Shown here piece after piece: positions 42,001-49,756 of a stretch of 64,000 bases of DNA. The DNA is taken from positions 1 to 64,000 of the forward strand of contig JABFSL010000013.1 of assembly GCA_013140605.1 (NCBI GenBank). The letters run 5' to 3'. Position 1 is the stretch's first letter. Each line of letters starts with the position of its first letter. Source of the stretch: Anaerolineales bacterium. GTDB lineage: Bacteria > Chloroflexota > Anaerolineae > Anaerolineales > Villigracilaceae. The notes under the pieces are model-generated. The model did not search any database and had not been told where the DNA came from. It worked only from the letters and a program-made list of their open reading frames with translations. Position numbers and translations under genes: made by a program.

Positions 42001-42740
42001 TCGCCGTTTTCAATATTGGCTTTACGCGGCCCAACGCCATCAACGAAGATGTTGTGCGCATCTACACCGCGCTTGTCCAACGCGCCTCGCTCTCGATTGC
42101 CAACATGGAACTCTTCGAACAAACCAAGGACCTGGCAGTCATGGAGGAACGCAACCGCCTCGCCCGTGACCTGCATGACAGCGCCAAACAAAAGGCCTTT
42201 GCCGCCCTCGCACAGTTGGGAACGGTCAATGTCATGCTGAAACTCAAATCAGATGGGGTTAACCCTCATATTATCGAAGCCGAGACACTGGTCTATGAAG
42301 TGATCCAGGAATTGAACTTCCTAATTCAGGAAATCTACCCGATCGCGTTGCAGGAAAAAGGTCTCGCCGCCACCATGCGCGAATATATCTTCGAGTGGGA
42401 AAACCGCAACGACATCGAGGCCAACCTCACGATCCGCGATGAACGACCCCTGTCCCTCGAAATGGAGCAGGCTATTTATCGTGTAATCCAGGAGGCGCTT
42501 GCAAACGTCTCACGCCACAGCCAGGCAAAACGGGTGGATGTTTCCCTGGTATATAATACTGATTCATTGCAGGTATTGGTCGCAGACGACGGCTGCGGAT
42601 TCGACATGAACCAAAAATCAAAAGACATGGGCTTCCGTTCCATGCGCGAACGCATCAACAGCATCCGCGGCACAATTCAAATTCAAAGCGCGCCCGGTCA
42701 GGGAACCCGCCTGATCGCGCAAGTACCGATCAAAAGTTAA
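39027..42740 (+). CDS. Two-propeller (Reg_prop) sensor histidine kinase
   Basis: A 1237-aa membrane sensor. A lipobox-like signal (FILSAC, Cys20) begins it. About 14 Reg_prop units of the form NxVxxIxEDxxGxLWIGTxxGLNRF (about 55-690) make two seven-bladed propellers outside the membrane, followed by a Y_Y_Y domain (about 710-800). Then come one transmembrane helix (LFRILLILGLASVVAGGYRL, about 822-842), a coiled coil, a GAF domain (about 885-1025), HisKA_3 with RNRLARDLHDS (His about 1050), and a HATPase (VADDGCGFD, GFRSMRERI). It phosphorylates a NarL-type regulator, surely the adjacent gene. It probably senses polysaccharide or envelope ligands, by analogy with Bacteroidetes hybrid sensors. 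Confidence 0.92.
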   Translation: MKQTYRISLLIIVTFILSACAPKLATNSPVALPTPTPLPQQPIQNTKPNFNGSIRFEHLSLEQGLSQSVINVIFQDSKGFLWFGTEDGLNRYDGYSFKVYRPEAENEASLSNSWITSIVEDKKGFIWIGTRQGGLNRFDPRSGLFAVFKHDSSDSLSLSNNRVNTLFIDTKGSLWVGTDSDLDRFEPTDESFIHYIGNEGGLNNPITTIYESSTGFLWIGVSDNGLYQLNEKTNLFKTFKAGKNIASLSNNNVTSIEEDFEGNLWVATQDGLNRFKPNTQTFARYLHNPNDPESISSNDLRHLYLDHNGILWIGTNNGLDIYNAQLDHFIHYRHESANPGSLSNNIILNIFEDRGGVMWVGTFGGGVNKYNRRQDEFAYYRSDPSNPKSLSGNLISSIFAESNGTVWIGTLENGLNRFTPATGEFEQYHHDPADPESLSSEQIYSILVDRHGLLWIGTASALDLFDPETGKSKRYIPDETKNSLSGLPVHTIFEDREGRLWLGTGNGLDQFNPNSETFINYLPDPNDPDSISDQHIVAIEQDLQGDLWIGTLDSGLNRFNRQSEKFTRYQNRRGDQKSLSNDAILSIHQSRDGTIWVGTAGGGLNRYDLMTDTFSSFTEKDGLPNNVIYGILEDRENNLWLSTNYGLSRFNFQLNQFRNYTVSDGLQSNEFNSNAYAITPRGQMYFGGINGLNFFNPLSATTDAYVPPIVLTSLTQNGEPIATDVRVESLKELTLQWPLNSFEFEFAALAYGQPVKNQYAYMLENFDDEWNIIGAKHSSRYTNLPGGTYTLLLKGSNSDGLWNETPLRVKVTVIPPFWQTNLFRILLILGLASVVAGGYRLRLASIQARNRELENVVHQRTGELKKRNTEMEALYQADEKILRTVSLNQVFQTLVNVAVEILKADRSVVLAWDEEQTCVTPRVSYGFSKKTLSVFKFAKGEGKVGKVLATGQTMIEPDIDPYDLRPDIRAAILEEGIQSFAHLPIKVDEKVIAVFNIGFTRPNAINEDVVRIYTALVQRASLSIANMELFEQTKDLAVMEERNRLARDLHDSAKQKAFAALAQLGTVNVMLKLKSDGVNPHIIEAETLVYEVIQELNFLIQEIYPIALQEKGLAATMREYIFEWENRNDIEANLTIRDERPLSLEMEQAIYRVIQEALANVSRHSQAKRVDVSLVYNTDSLQVLVADDGCGFDMNQKSKDMGFRSMRERINSIRGTIQIQSAPGQGTRLIAQVPIKS

Positions 42741-42757
42741 CGCAGGAGAGCAACATT

Positions 42758-43429
42758 ATGAAACATCACCATACAAGTATATTGATCGCCGACGACCACG
42801 AAGTTGTCCGCAATGGGATCCGCTCCTATCTTGAGACGATTCCAGATATGCAAGTGGTGGGCGAAGCCTCTTCCGGAGAAGAGACGCTCAACCTGGTTAC
42901 TGAATTGATTCCCGATATTGTTTTGCTTGACCTCATCATGCCGGGCATGGACGGCATCGAGATCACCCGCCGTGTCAAACATATCAGCCCGAGGACACAG
43001 GTGGTCGTGCTCACTTCCTATCACGATGATGTGCATATCTTCCCAGCCCTGAAAGCTGGAGCGATATCTTATATATTAAAAGACATGAAAATGGAAAAAC
43101 TAGTGGATGTATTACGGCGCGCCGCTCAAGGCGAGGTGACGCTGCATCCGCTGGTGGCATCGCGCGTCCTGCAAAATATCCGCGGCGAGAATGGCGAGGA
43201 ACAGCCGCTGTTCACCGAGTTAACCGAGCGCGAAACAGGCGTATTGAAATTGATCGCCAACGGCCTGACCAACAGTCAGATTGCGCAGAAACTTGTCATC
43301 AGCGAAAACACAGTGAAGGGACATGTCAGTAACATCCTCAGCAAATTGCATCTGGCAGACCGCACACAGGTGGCGGTCTACGCCTGGCAGCAGGGTATTG
43401 TGAACAGGAATAGCCCGGCAGAAAATTAA
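42758..43429 (+). CDS. NarL/FixJ-family response regulator
   Basis: A 223-aa regulator with a receiver domain (acidic ADDHE, phospho-acceptor Asp58 in IVLLDLIMPGMDG, Lys in YILKDMKMEKL) and a LuxR-type HTH (LTERETGVLKLIANGLTNSQIAQKL, SENTVKGHVSNILSKLHLADRTQ, about 150-205). It starts 17 bp after the sensor kinase with GCAGGAGAG and is its cognate partner. Confidence 0.96.
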   Translation: MKHHHTSILIADDHEVVRNGIRSYLETIPDMQVVGEASSGEETLNLVTELIPDIVLLDLIMPGMDGIEITRRVKHISPRTQVVVLTSYHDDVHIFPALKAGAISYILKDMKMEKLVDVLRRAAQGEVTLHPLVASRVLQNIRGENGEEQPLFTELTERETGVLKLIANGLTNSQIAQKLVISENTVKGHVSNILSKLHLADRTQVAVYAWQQGIVNRNSPAEN

Positions 43430-43432
43430 CCC

Positions 43433-43474
43433 GAATCAAAAAGAGTGCGGCTTTCACCGCACTCTTTTTGATTC
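43433..43474. terminator. Bidirectional intrinsic terminator
   Basis: Perfect 18-bp arms (43433-43450 and 43457-43474) enclose CTTTCA, with A/T tracts on both sides, between the convergent regulator and DsbA-like genes. Confidence 0.92.
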
Positions 43475-43494
43475 ATAAGAAAGTGGTGCGAATA

Positions 43495-44265
43495 TTATTG
43501 GGAAGCTGCGGCTAACGCAGCTTCAATTTTTTCCTGAAAGACGCTAAAGGGTTGCGCGCCTTCGATCAATTCGCTAACTTCCTCGCCGCTGGCATTGGTA
43601 TAGGTCAACACAAAAGATGGGGTACCCTGCACGCCCACAGCGAGCGCATCCTGACCATCCTTCACAACCTCGTCCCTATATTTATTGCTCGAATAACATT
43701 CTTCATACTGATTCATATCCAACCCGGCTTTTTCGGCAATGGAACTCAGGCGGCGGTCTGTAAAGGAGCCGACATCTTCGCCCAATACATTGCCGAAGAT
43801 CATATCGTGCATTTCCCAATACTTACCCTGGTCGCCTGCGCAATACGCGGCTTCAGCGGCATCCTCAGATTCTGTCAAACCACTATTGATATTCTGGCTT
43901 ACCCAATTGCCAGTGGAGCGATAAGTGAAAAGCACTTTGCCGGTTGAAATATAAGATTCAACCAATGCAGGTTCCGTATCGGCAGAAAAACGCTCGCAGA
44001 AGGGGCATTGATAATCGGAAAATTCCACGATCTTTACGGGCGCATTCGGATCGCCCATACTGTTCTTATCTGCCTGCGGACGGGGATTTGGGTCAACAAC
44101 GGTGATCCCTGTCACAGGTTTGACGTTGGGCCAAATGATAAGGAAGGCAACAAACAAGGCGCCAATCGTGATAAGGCTGATCCCGATTATGCGTCCCCGC
44201 TGCTCTTTGCGGCGTATTTGCTCGCGGCGTACCTGCCGCTTGCTTACTTCTTTTGTATTGCTCAT
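43495..44265 (-). CDS. DsbA-family membrane-anchored thiol oxidoreductase
   Basis: A 256-aa protein. A very basic cytoplasmic N-terminus (KRQVRREQIRRKEQRGR) precedes a transmembrane helix (about 27-46). A thioredoxin/DsbA domain follows with active site DYQCPFCERF (Cys87-Cys90), the helical insert (AAYCAGDQGKYWEMHDMIFG) and the cis-Pro loop VQGTPSFVLTY. It probably makes or shuffles disulfides on secreted proteins. A TGxGGP-type partner such as DsbB or VKOR is not in the window. Confidence 0.93.
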   Translation of the reverse strand: MSNTKEVSKRQVRREQIRRKEQRGRIIGISLITIGALFVAFLIIWPNVKPVTGITVVDPNPRPQADKNSMGDPNAPVKIVEFSDYQCPFCERFSADTEPALVESYISTGKVLFTYRSTGNWVSQNINSGLTESEDAAEAAYCAGDQGKYWEMHDMIFGNVLGEDVGSFTDRRLSSIAEKAGLDMNQYEECYSSNKYRDEVVKDGQDALAVGVQGTPSFVLTYTNASGEEVSELIEGAQPFSVFQEKIEAALAAASQ

Positions 44266-44367
44266 TCTATTCTATCTCCTGTAATTGAATGTGATGACTG
44301 GGGATTCTCCCATGCAGATATGGTTTTGTCTAGGAAAGGGTTAATAGGTTCTTATTTTCCATTAGAC

Positions 44368-44480
44368 CTCTTGCAAAAGTCGTTTTTGCCACGGAGATCA
44401 CAGAGAAAAAAAGATTTAAGAGCCTTTTCTCAAAGGTCTCTGTGCGCTCTGTGGCTTAATTGTTTTTACTTATGCAAGAG
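44368..44480 (-). repeat. 113-bp palindromic repeat element, copy 3 (inverse orientation)
   Basis: Read on the minus strand it begins CTCTTGCATAAGTA and ends GACTTTTGCAAGAG, like copy 1, with the GCCACAGAG/CTCCGTGGC inner pair. Length is identical (113 bp). If the ends are taken as TCTTGCA...TGCAAGA, GACC flanks both sides, a possible 4-bp target duplication. It fills most of the 217-bp gap between the DsbA-like and hydrolase genes. Confidence 0.85.
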
Positions 44481-44482
44481 AC

Positions 44483-45322
44483 CTATTCTCGCAAACGTGC
44501 ATCCATCCATAAAGTCATGGTCTTGAATACTTCAGCCTTCTCTGATTCGTTGTGAAGTTCGTGATATGCGTCGTCCCATAAAACAAGAGTGCATTTTTCC
44601 TTCAATGGAGCGGCAAATTCCGTGCTGCTGGAGGGGAAAGCAATTGTATCTGCCTTGCCATGTAAAAGTAACAATGGAAGTGAAAATTCCCCCGCATGTG
44701 CCAGAGTCCAGGCTGTCACACCGATCATTACCTTGCCAAAACCGAGTGAGATCTTATCATGCACCAGCGGGTCGTTGTTATAAGCCTGCACCACTTTCTC
44801 ATCGCGAGAAATTCCTTTGGGATCAAGACCGCTTGCAATGGCGACTTTCGGTATGAGCGAACCCAATATTTTCGCCATCGCCACTTTCATGGACTGTTTT
44901 TCAATGGCGGTGTGCAACCCAGAGCTGGTGGCGATCACACCTTTCACCTGCGGCTTGCGGAGTAAACCATAATGTAAAACCTGTATACCGCCGAGACTAT
45001 GTCCATATAAAAAGAGCGGCAGACCCGGGTAACGTACACGCGCCTGTTCAAGCAAAACATCAATATCCCGCATAAAATCTTCAATGGAGGAAATATGCCC
45101 GCGTGGGCCGCCGGAACGCCCGTGACCACGCAAGTCTGAGCCAAAGAACACAAAGCCTTCCTTTCCAAAGGCTTCGGCCACATGAGCATAACGCGAGGAA
45201 TGTTCGCCCAGCCCATGCACATGACAAACCACAGCCTTGGGATTTAGGACTGTCGGCTCCCAGCCTTGCGCGAAAATATCCAAACCATCTCGTGCTTTCC
45301 AGCTAGTTTCAAAATGTTTCAT
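44483..45322 (-). CDS. Alpha/beta hydrolase (monoacylglycerol lipase-like)
   Basis: A 279-aa serine hydrolase. It has the oxyanion region HVHGLGEHSSRYAHVAEAF, DLRGHGRSGGPRGH, the nucleophile elbow LYGHSLGGIQVL, the acid in LHGKADTIAFPSSS and the terminal His in WDDAYHELHNE. This set matches monoacylglycerol lipase/lysophospholipase L2-type enzymes. ATG 45322 follows GGAGG at 5 nt, so the longer frame to 45430 is not used. It starts 1 bp after the V4R gene stop and is translationally coupled to it. Confidence 0.92.
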   Translation of the reverse strand: MKHFETSWKARDGLDIFAQGWEPTVLNPKAVVCHVHGLGEHSSRYAHVAEAFGKEGFVFFGSDLRGHGRSGGPRGHISSIEDFMRDIDVLLEQARVRYPGLPLFLYGHSLGGIQVLHYGLLRKPQVKGVIATSSGLHTAIEKQSMKVAMAKILGSLIPKVAIASGLDPKGISRDEKVVQAYNNDPLVHDKISLGFGKVMIGVTAWTLAHAGEFSLPLLLLHGKADTIAFPSSSTEFAAPLKEKCTLVLWDDAYHELHNESEKAEVFKTMTLWMDARLRE

Positions 45323-45323
45323 C

Positions 45324-45929
45324 TCATCCTCCAATGGTGATCTTGAATTCACATTGCGGCGCACCCAAAGCGCGGCAGGCGCGTTCTTCGATATCGTGTT
45401 CCTGTCCAACAGCCCAGTATAAACATTCACGGATCATCCCGTGCGTTACAAAACAAATCGGGGTGTCGTCAGATTGATCCCGGGTCGTAGGAGATGCCCG
45501 GTCAACCAGAAGCAGGTCAAGGTCCAGAGTATGAACCGTGATCTCTCCTGTGGACATACTCAAAATGCGCGCAAGCAATTCCAGCGCAGGTTTGCGTCGC
45601 AGAGATTTTGGAATCCCGCGAATGACCGCAGCCTGAGCCTTGATCCCAATTGCAGAATCATCCAGCAGCGGTTCCCAAAGTTTGGCGCCGATGCGAAACA
45701 GAATGCCGCGCGCACCGCGTCCGTAGTAGGTGCGCAATACAGATTGCAGACGGGCATAAGCTTGCGCGTTGTGTACATCATCCAATGCGGCAAAGTGTGC
45801 GGGATGCGCCCATTCTTCGGGAAGCCCCGCTTTTGAAAGCACGGCGGAAAATGTTTCATGACCAATTTCAGAGGAAAGGGTCTCTACGAACTTGTGCAGG
45901 ATGCGCCCGCGAAAAGCCGCCTCAACCAT
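45324..45929 (-). CDS. V4R (4-vinyl reductase)-domain protein
   Basis: A 201-aa protein. The N-terminal part (FRGRILHKFVETLSSEIGHETFSAVLSKAGLP) and the following helices resemble heme-NO-binding/V4R proteins. The C-terminal VGQEHDIEERACRALGAPQCEFKITIGG is the V4R signature, with Cys residues that may bind metal. Such domains sense small hydrophobic ligands. It overlaps the GNAT gene by 8 bp and lies in a long co-directional run. Confidence 0.78.
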   Translation of the reverse strand: MVEAAFRGRILHKFVETLSSEIGHETFSAVLSKAGLPEEWAHPAHFAALDDVHNAQAYARLQSVLRTYYGRGARGILFRIGAKLWEPLLDDSAIGIKAQAAVIRGIPKSLRRKPALELLARILSMSTGEITVHTLDLDLLLVDRASPTTRDQSDDTPICFVTHGMIRECLYWAVGQEHDIEERACRALGAPQCEFKITIGG

Positions 45930-46830
45930 TGTTCTCTCCGGGGTAAACGAATACAGGGAACTGTTCGCCTGTGCGAACGAAACCCAATTTTTTATAGAGA
46001 GATAAAGATGTTGCGTTATCTGATTGTGTGTTGACGGAAAGCCTGTTTAATTGGTTTGGATCAAGCGATTGGATCATATGGCTGACCAATGCTGATCCTA
46101 CTCCCCGGCTTTGCGCTTCGGGCCTAACCCCAAGCCTGGCCAGGTGTGCCCCAAGCAGATTCCCCGTACTGAGTTGATACCCAATTACGCCCGAATCATC
46201 TTCCGCGACCGTGGCACTGACGGCCTGTGAAAGTGCGCGGCTTAAAGTATCCAAAGTGTTATGCCAAAACCAGCCAAATGATTCAAGATCGACATGTACC
46301 ACGGCCGGCAGATCCGCCTCCTGCATGGAGCGGATGCGTATCCCATGCGGAGTTGGGAATAACCTCATGTTGTCATTTATCATTTGAAGCAGGATGATGT
46401 TTTGTTTTAATTCAAAACCGCTGGAAATCAAAATATCTTGAAACCATTGTTTGACCGCGATCGCCGCAATTTGTGCCTGTGGATTGGCGCGCAAGACTTC
46501 ACTGCGCGCCACATCCCACAGAGCAGACCAATATTCAGGCGGTTTACTGAGGTGGATATTTGAACCAAACAGGTCAAAAGGGCGGGAGGTGTGCGGAGAA
46601 TAAGTGAAGAGACGAATCCATGCCACCTGCGGAGGGTCTTCCGGACAGGCCAATGCGGCGGTGATGCGCCCGCCATCTTCCAATACCCAGTAATTTGGAG
46701 AACCGATCCACTCAAGGGGAATTCGCCAATCCAAATGGCGGTGGCTGGCAACTTCATTATGGATAAGACTGGCGATCTGAAGATGATCTTCATTGACCGC
46801 GCGGCGAACCTGCAAACTAACATTGATCAT
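45922..46830 (-). CDS. GNAT-family acetyltransferase
   Basis: A 302-aa protein. The C-terminal half is a GNAT domain with IRSMQEADLPAVVHVDLESFG, LARLGVRPEAQSRGVGSALVSHMI (acetyl-CoA loop QSRGVGSA) and NATSLSLYKKLGFVRTGE. The N-terminal half looks like a second, degenerate GNAT unit (RRAVNEDHLQIASLIHNEVASH). The substrate is unknown. It overlaps the TPR gene by 4 bp upstream and the V4R gene by 8 bp downstream. Confidence 0.9.
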   Translation of the reverse strand: MINVSLQVRRAVNEDHLQIASLIHNEVASHRHLDWRIPLEWIGSPNYWVLEDGGRITAALACPEDPPQVAWIRLFTYSPHTSRPFDLFGSNIHLSKPPEYWSALWDVARSEVLRANPQAQIAAIAVKQWFQDILISSGFELKQNIILLQMINDNMRLFPTPHGIRIRSMQEADLPAVVHVDLESFGWFWHNTLDTLSRALSQAVSATVAEDDSGVIGYQLSTGNLLGAHLARLGVRPEAQSRGVGSALVSHMIQSLDPNQLNRLSVNTQSDNATSLSLYKKLGFVRTGEQFPVFVYPGENNG

Positions 46831-47348
46831 TTGATGAAACGGAGGAAAAATTTTAAGATGCGTTCAAAGAAACTTGGGTTTTCTTTTACATCAAGCGAAC
46901 CCATCATTTTGAAAGCTGAATCGGTGATCTTCCCCGTTTTGAGTTTGATCGCCGCGGCAGATTTCATCACCATCGAACGCAGGTCGCCTTCCCCCGCCTG
47001 GGCGAATAATTCGGCAGATCGTTCGAATGCCGCAATGGCTTCATCGTAACGGTTAAGGCCTTCGAGCGCCGCCGCCTGATTTCCCACAGCCATGCCCTGA
47101 CGTTTTATATCTTTGGCATCCGCAAATATCTGATCCGTGCCAAGCGCGGCGTTCAACGCTTCCTGAGCCTTGCCCGCCTGCAATAACGCCACGCTCATGT
47201 TATTCATCATCTCAGCGGCCATCAAAGCGGAACCGTTTGCTGTGAATCCCTCCGCAGCCTTGCGAAATAATTCAGTGGCTTCGATGAAGTTTTTACCCTC
47301 AAAGGCTTGCTTCCCTTGATCGGCGATCTGAGCGGGCTCGAGTGTCAT
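46827..47348 (-). CDS. Short TPR protein
   Basis: A 173-aa protein with about three to four tetratricopeptide-like units (QGKQAFEGKNFIEATELFRKAAEGF, ALMAAEMMNNMSVALLQAGKAQEAL, GNQAAALEGLNRYDEAIAAFERSAELFAQ) and a hydrophobic/basic tail (PSFFERILKFFLRFIK) that may bind the membrane. It is coupled to the GNAT gene by an ATGA-type overlap. Confidence 0.82.
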   Translation of the reverse strand: MTLEPAQIADQGKQAFEGKNFIEATELFRKAAEGFTANGSALMAAEMMNNMSVALLQAGKAQEALNAALGTDQIFADAKDIKRQGMAVGNQAAALEGLNRYDEAIAAFERSAELFAQAGEGDLRSMVMKSAAAIKLKTGKITDSAFKMMGSLDVKENPSFFERILKFFLRFIK

Positions 47349-47371
47349 GATGAGTTTTTAATTGAAAAAAA

Positions 47372-48046
47372 TTACAGCGTAATATCCAACAAGCCTTCTG
47401 CGACCGAACGCAATTTTTCACGGGACATGTCGCTGAGCTTCATAGCCAATTCAAGATATGGCCGATTTACGGGCTGGCAAACAAAGTCCTGCATTTCGGG
47501 TGACAGGTCTACAAATTTCTGGAGCGCCCGCTGACTGTTCAACCACTGCCCCACCGGGCCGTTCTGGTCGAAGAATGTTTCAACGCGGCTTCCCATTACC
47601 GTAAGAATGCTTTCAAGTTCCGGCACAGGAATGGCGCGTTCGCCCAATTCATACGAAGTCAGGCGCGCGGGTTTAATTCCGCTTTCTGTTGCAAGGTGTC
47701 GAATGGACATATTCACTTTGTTGCGTTCCTGACGCAAGAGCGCGCCGATCATGCGTTGACGCAACGAGATCAAACGGGCGGTATCCTCCAAATCCATCGG
47801 AGAGGATGAATCAGATTTGGTCTCCTTGCCCCAAAATTGCGAGATCGGGAGTTTAAGATAATAGACAAGTGTTTCCAATTCAGGCAGAGAGGGAGAGCGA
47901 CGACCCTCCTCGTAGGCACGGAACAGGCCCGGCTTAATTCCGATCGCATCCGCACATTCCTTTATGCTGCGGCGTTCAGCCAGGCGCGCATCCCGAATAA
48001 GCAATCCTAATTTCTTTTCACGAATAGTGATCTGAGCGTTGGTCAT
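47372..48046 (-). CDS. Double XRE-type HTH regulator
   Basis: A 224-aa protein with two XRE helix-turn-helix domains in tandem: about 10-70 (LLIRDARLAERRSIKECADAIGI, YEEGRRSPSLPELETLVYYL) and about 98-155 (GALLRQERNKVNMSIRHLATESGI, YELGERAIPVPELESILTVM). A helical C-terminal tail of about 65 residues follows. The repeat may let one chain bind two half-sites. GAGGAATT precedes the ATG. It lies just downstream of cpaF and may regulate this locus or itself. Confidence 0.9.
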   Translation of the reverse strand: MTNAQITIREKKLGLLIRDARLAERRSIKECADAIGIKPGLFRAYEEGRRSPSLPELETLVYYLKLPISQFWGKETKSDSSSPMDLEDTARLISLRQRMIGALLRQERNKVNMSIRHLATESGIKPARLTSYELGERAIPVPELESILTVMGSRVETFFDQNGPVGQWLNSQRALQKFVDLSPEMQDFVCQPVNRPYLELAMKLSDMSREKLRSVAEGLLDITL

Positions 48047-48103
48047 AATTCCTCTAAGTAGATTACTGCTGATAATTTGATGCTTAGATTATAGCAGAGT
48101 GTT

Positions 48104-49423
48104 TCAACGGCGCGTGTTCTGATTGGCAGATAATTTTGGAGCAAAGATATCCGCGCTGAGTTTAAAACCAGCCGCCACAAGACGCGGCGTAAAGTTGGGG
48201 CGTATCCCTGTGGCATTCACCTCACCGACAACTTTCCCTTCGGGTGTGACATCTGTTTGATTAAATTTGAATATATCCGTCAGCACAATGATTTCGCCTT
48301 CCATGCCAGCCACTTCGGTCACTGCCGTCACCTTGCGTTGACCATCTTTCAGGCGTGTCTGCTGCACGATCAGGTCAACCGCCGAGGAGATCTGCTGACG
48401 AACCACTTTAAGCGGCAGATCCATGCCGGCCATAAGCACAAGTGTTTCGATACGGGAGATGGCATCACGAGGCGTATTGGCATGCACGGTCGTTAAGGAA
48501 CCATCATGACCCGTGTTCATGGCCTGTAACATATCCAGCGCTTCACCGCCGCGCACTTCGCCCACTACAATTCTATCCGGACGCATACGCAGGGAATTCT
48601 TTACCAGCTCGCGGATGGATACCGCATGGAGCCCATCGGCATTGGCTGTTTTGGTTTCCATGCGCATGACATGATCCTGTTGAAGCTGCAGTTCCGCGGC
48701 ATCCTCGATGGTAATAATGCGTTCATTCTCAGGGATAAAACCAGACATTACATTCAACAGGGTTGTCTTGCCCGAGCCTGTACCGCCGGAGATGACGATA
48801 TTAAAACGCGCTTTTACACAGGCCTCCAAAAAATCCGCCATTTGCCTGGTCAATGATCCATAATTGATCAAATCCTCAGTCTTCAATTTATCCTTGCGGA
48901 ATTTTCGGATGGTAATGGACGGTCCATCAATTGCCACAGGACGCACAACAGCGTTGACGCGCGAACCGTCAGGCAAACGCGCATCCACGGTGGGAGAGTC
49001 TGCATCCACGTGGCGTCCCAGCGGCAGGATGATGCGGTCAATCACCCGCAGGACATGATCGTCATCATCAAAAGTGACATTGCTCTTGGTAAGCTTGCCC
49101 TTCATCTCAACAAAGATCTTCTTGGGGCCGTTGACCATGATCTCCGTGACATCATCGTCTTCCAGCAAAGACTGGATCGGGCCATACCCCAGCAGATCGT
49201 TCAATACCTGGTCAAAGATCTGCTTCCGCAAATCTTCAGGCAGTTTCAACTGAGTCTGCTCAAAAATCTTGCCTATATTCTGCCGCGCAAACGCATCGCG
49301 TTGAGCAACGGGGATTCCCTCAGACTCAAGCGCGCGTAAAAGATTATCAGTTAGATATTTTTTTAATCGGGAAAGATCCTGGCCGGTAATTTTGGCCGCG
49401 CCAGCCGCATTGAGAGTCGTCAT
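48104..49423 (-). CDS. cpaF: CpaF/TadA-family secretion ATPase
   Basis: A 439-aa hexameric ATPase of the TadA/CpaF group. It has an N-terminal domain with LLGYGPIQSLLEDDDVTEIMVNGP (about 92-115), Walker A ISGGTGSGKTTLLN (about 210-223), the Asp-box (ERIITIEDAAELQL), Walker B RIVVGEVRGGEALDMLQAMNTGHDGS and the His-box TTVHANTPRDA. It powers assembly of Tad/Flp pili or type II-like secretion. Pilin, tadB/tadC and secretin genes are not in the window. It overlaps the upstream gene by 4 bp. Confidence 0.95.
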   Translation of the reverse strand: MTTLNAAGAAKITGQDLSRLKKYLTDNLLRALESEGIPVAQRDAFARQNIGKIFEQTQLKLPEDLRKQIFDQVLNDLLGYGPIQSLLEDDDVTEIMVNGPKKIFVEMKGKLTKSNVTFDDDDHVLRVIDRIILPLGRHVDADSPTVDARLPDGSRVNAVVRPVAIDGPSITIRKFRKDKLKTEDLINYGSLTRQMADFLEACVKARFNIVISGGTGSGKTTLLNVMSGFIPENERIITIEDAAELQLQQDHVMRMETKTANADGLHAVSIRELVKNSLRMRPDRIVVGEVRGGEALDMLQAMNTGHDGSLTTVHANTPRDAISRIETLVLMAGMDLPLKVVRQQISSAVDLIVQQTRLKDGQRKVTAVTEVAGMEGEIIVLTDIFKFNQTDVTPEGKVVGEVNATGIRPNFTPRLVAAGFKLSADIFAPKLSANQNTRR

Positions 49424-49719
49424 TCGCTCGAATCCCCTTGACCATCCTTATCGGCAGGCATGATCCAAACGATCTGACTGCGCTGAACGGCCATGAAGGC
49501 TGCCGTGAAAAGGACTTTGTCATCCGCCCCAAAAATACTGGCATCGGTGACTGCCAGAAATTTTTCATCGCGTTCAAGCTCATTCTTTAAGCGCTCACCA
49601 TGTATCACATGCACAAATCCCCGCACAAGGTGAGTGACAGTCTGTATCACAGATGATACAGGCTGTTTCCTGACGATATCGGTATAGAATTTGCCCTTTT
49701 CATCATATTCAATTGTCAT
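49420..49719 (-). CDS. Small unknown protein between cpaE and cpaF
   Basis: A 99-aa soluble protein (YDEKGKFYTDIVRKQPVSSVIQTVTHLVRGFVHVIHGERL, KFLAVTDASIFGADDKVLFTAAFMAVQRSQIVWIMPADKD). It looks like a small beta-barrel with an acidic tail. No family is assigned with confidence. Start and stop are tightly coupled to cpaE (37 bp gap) and cpaF (4 bp overlap), so it is probably an accessory of this pair. Confidence 0.78.
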   Translation of the reverse strand: MTIEYDEKGKFYTDIVRKQPVSSVIQTVTHLVRGFVHVIHGERLKNELERDEKFLAVTDASIFGADDKVLFTAAFMAVQRSQIVWIMPADKDGQGDSSE

Positions 49720-49756
49720 GGGACTCCTTACAGGTAAAACAGTTATGCCCGCCAGT

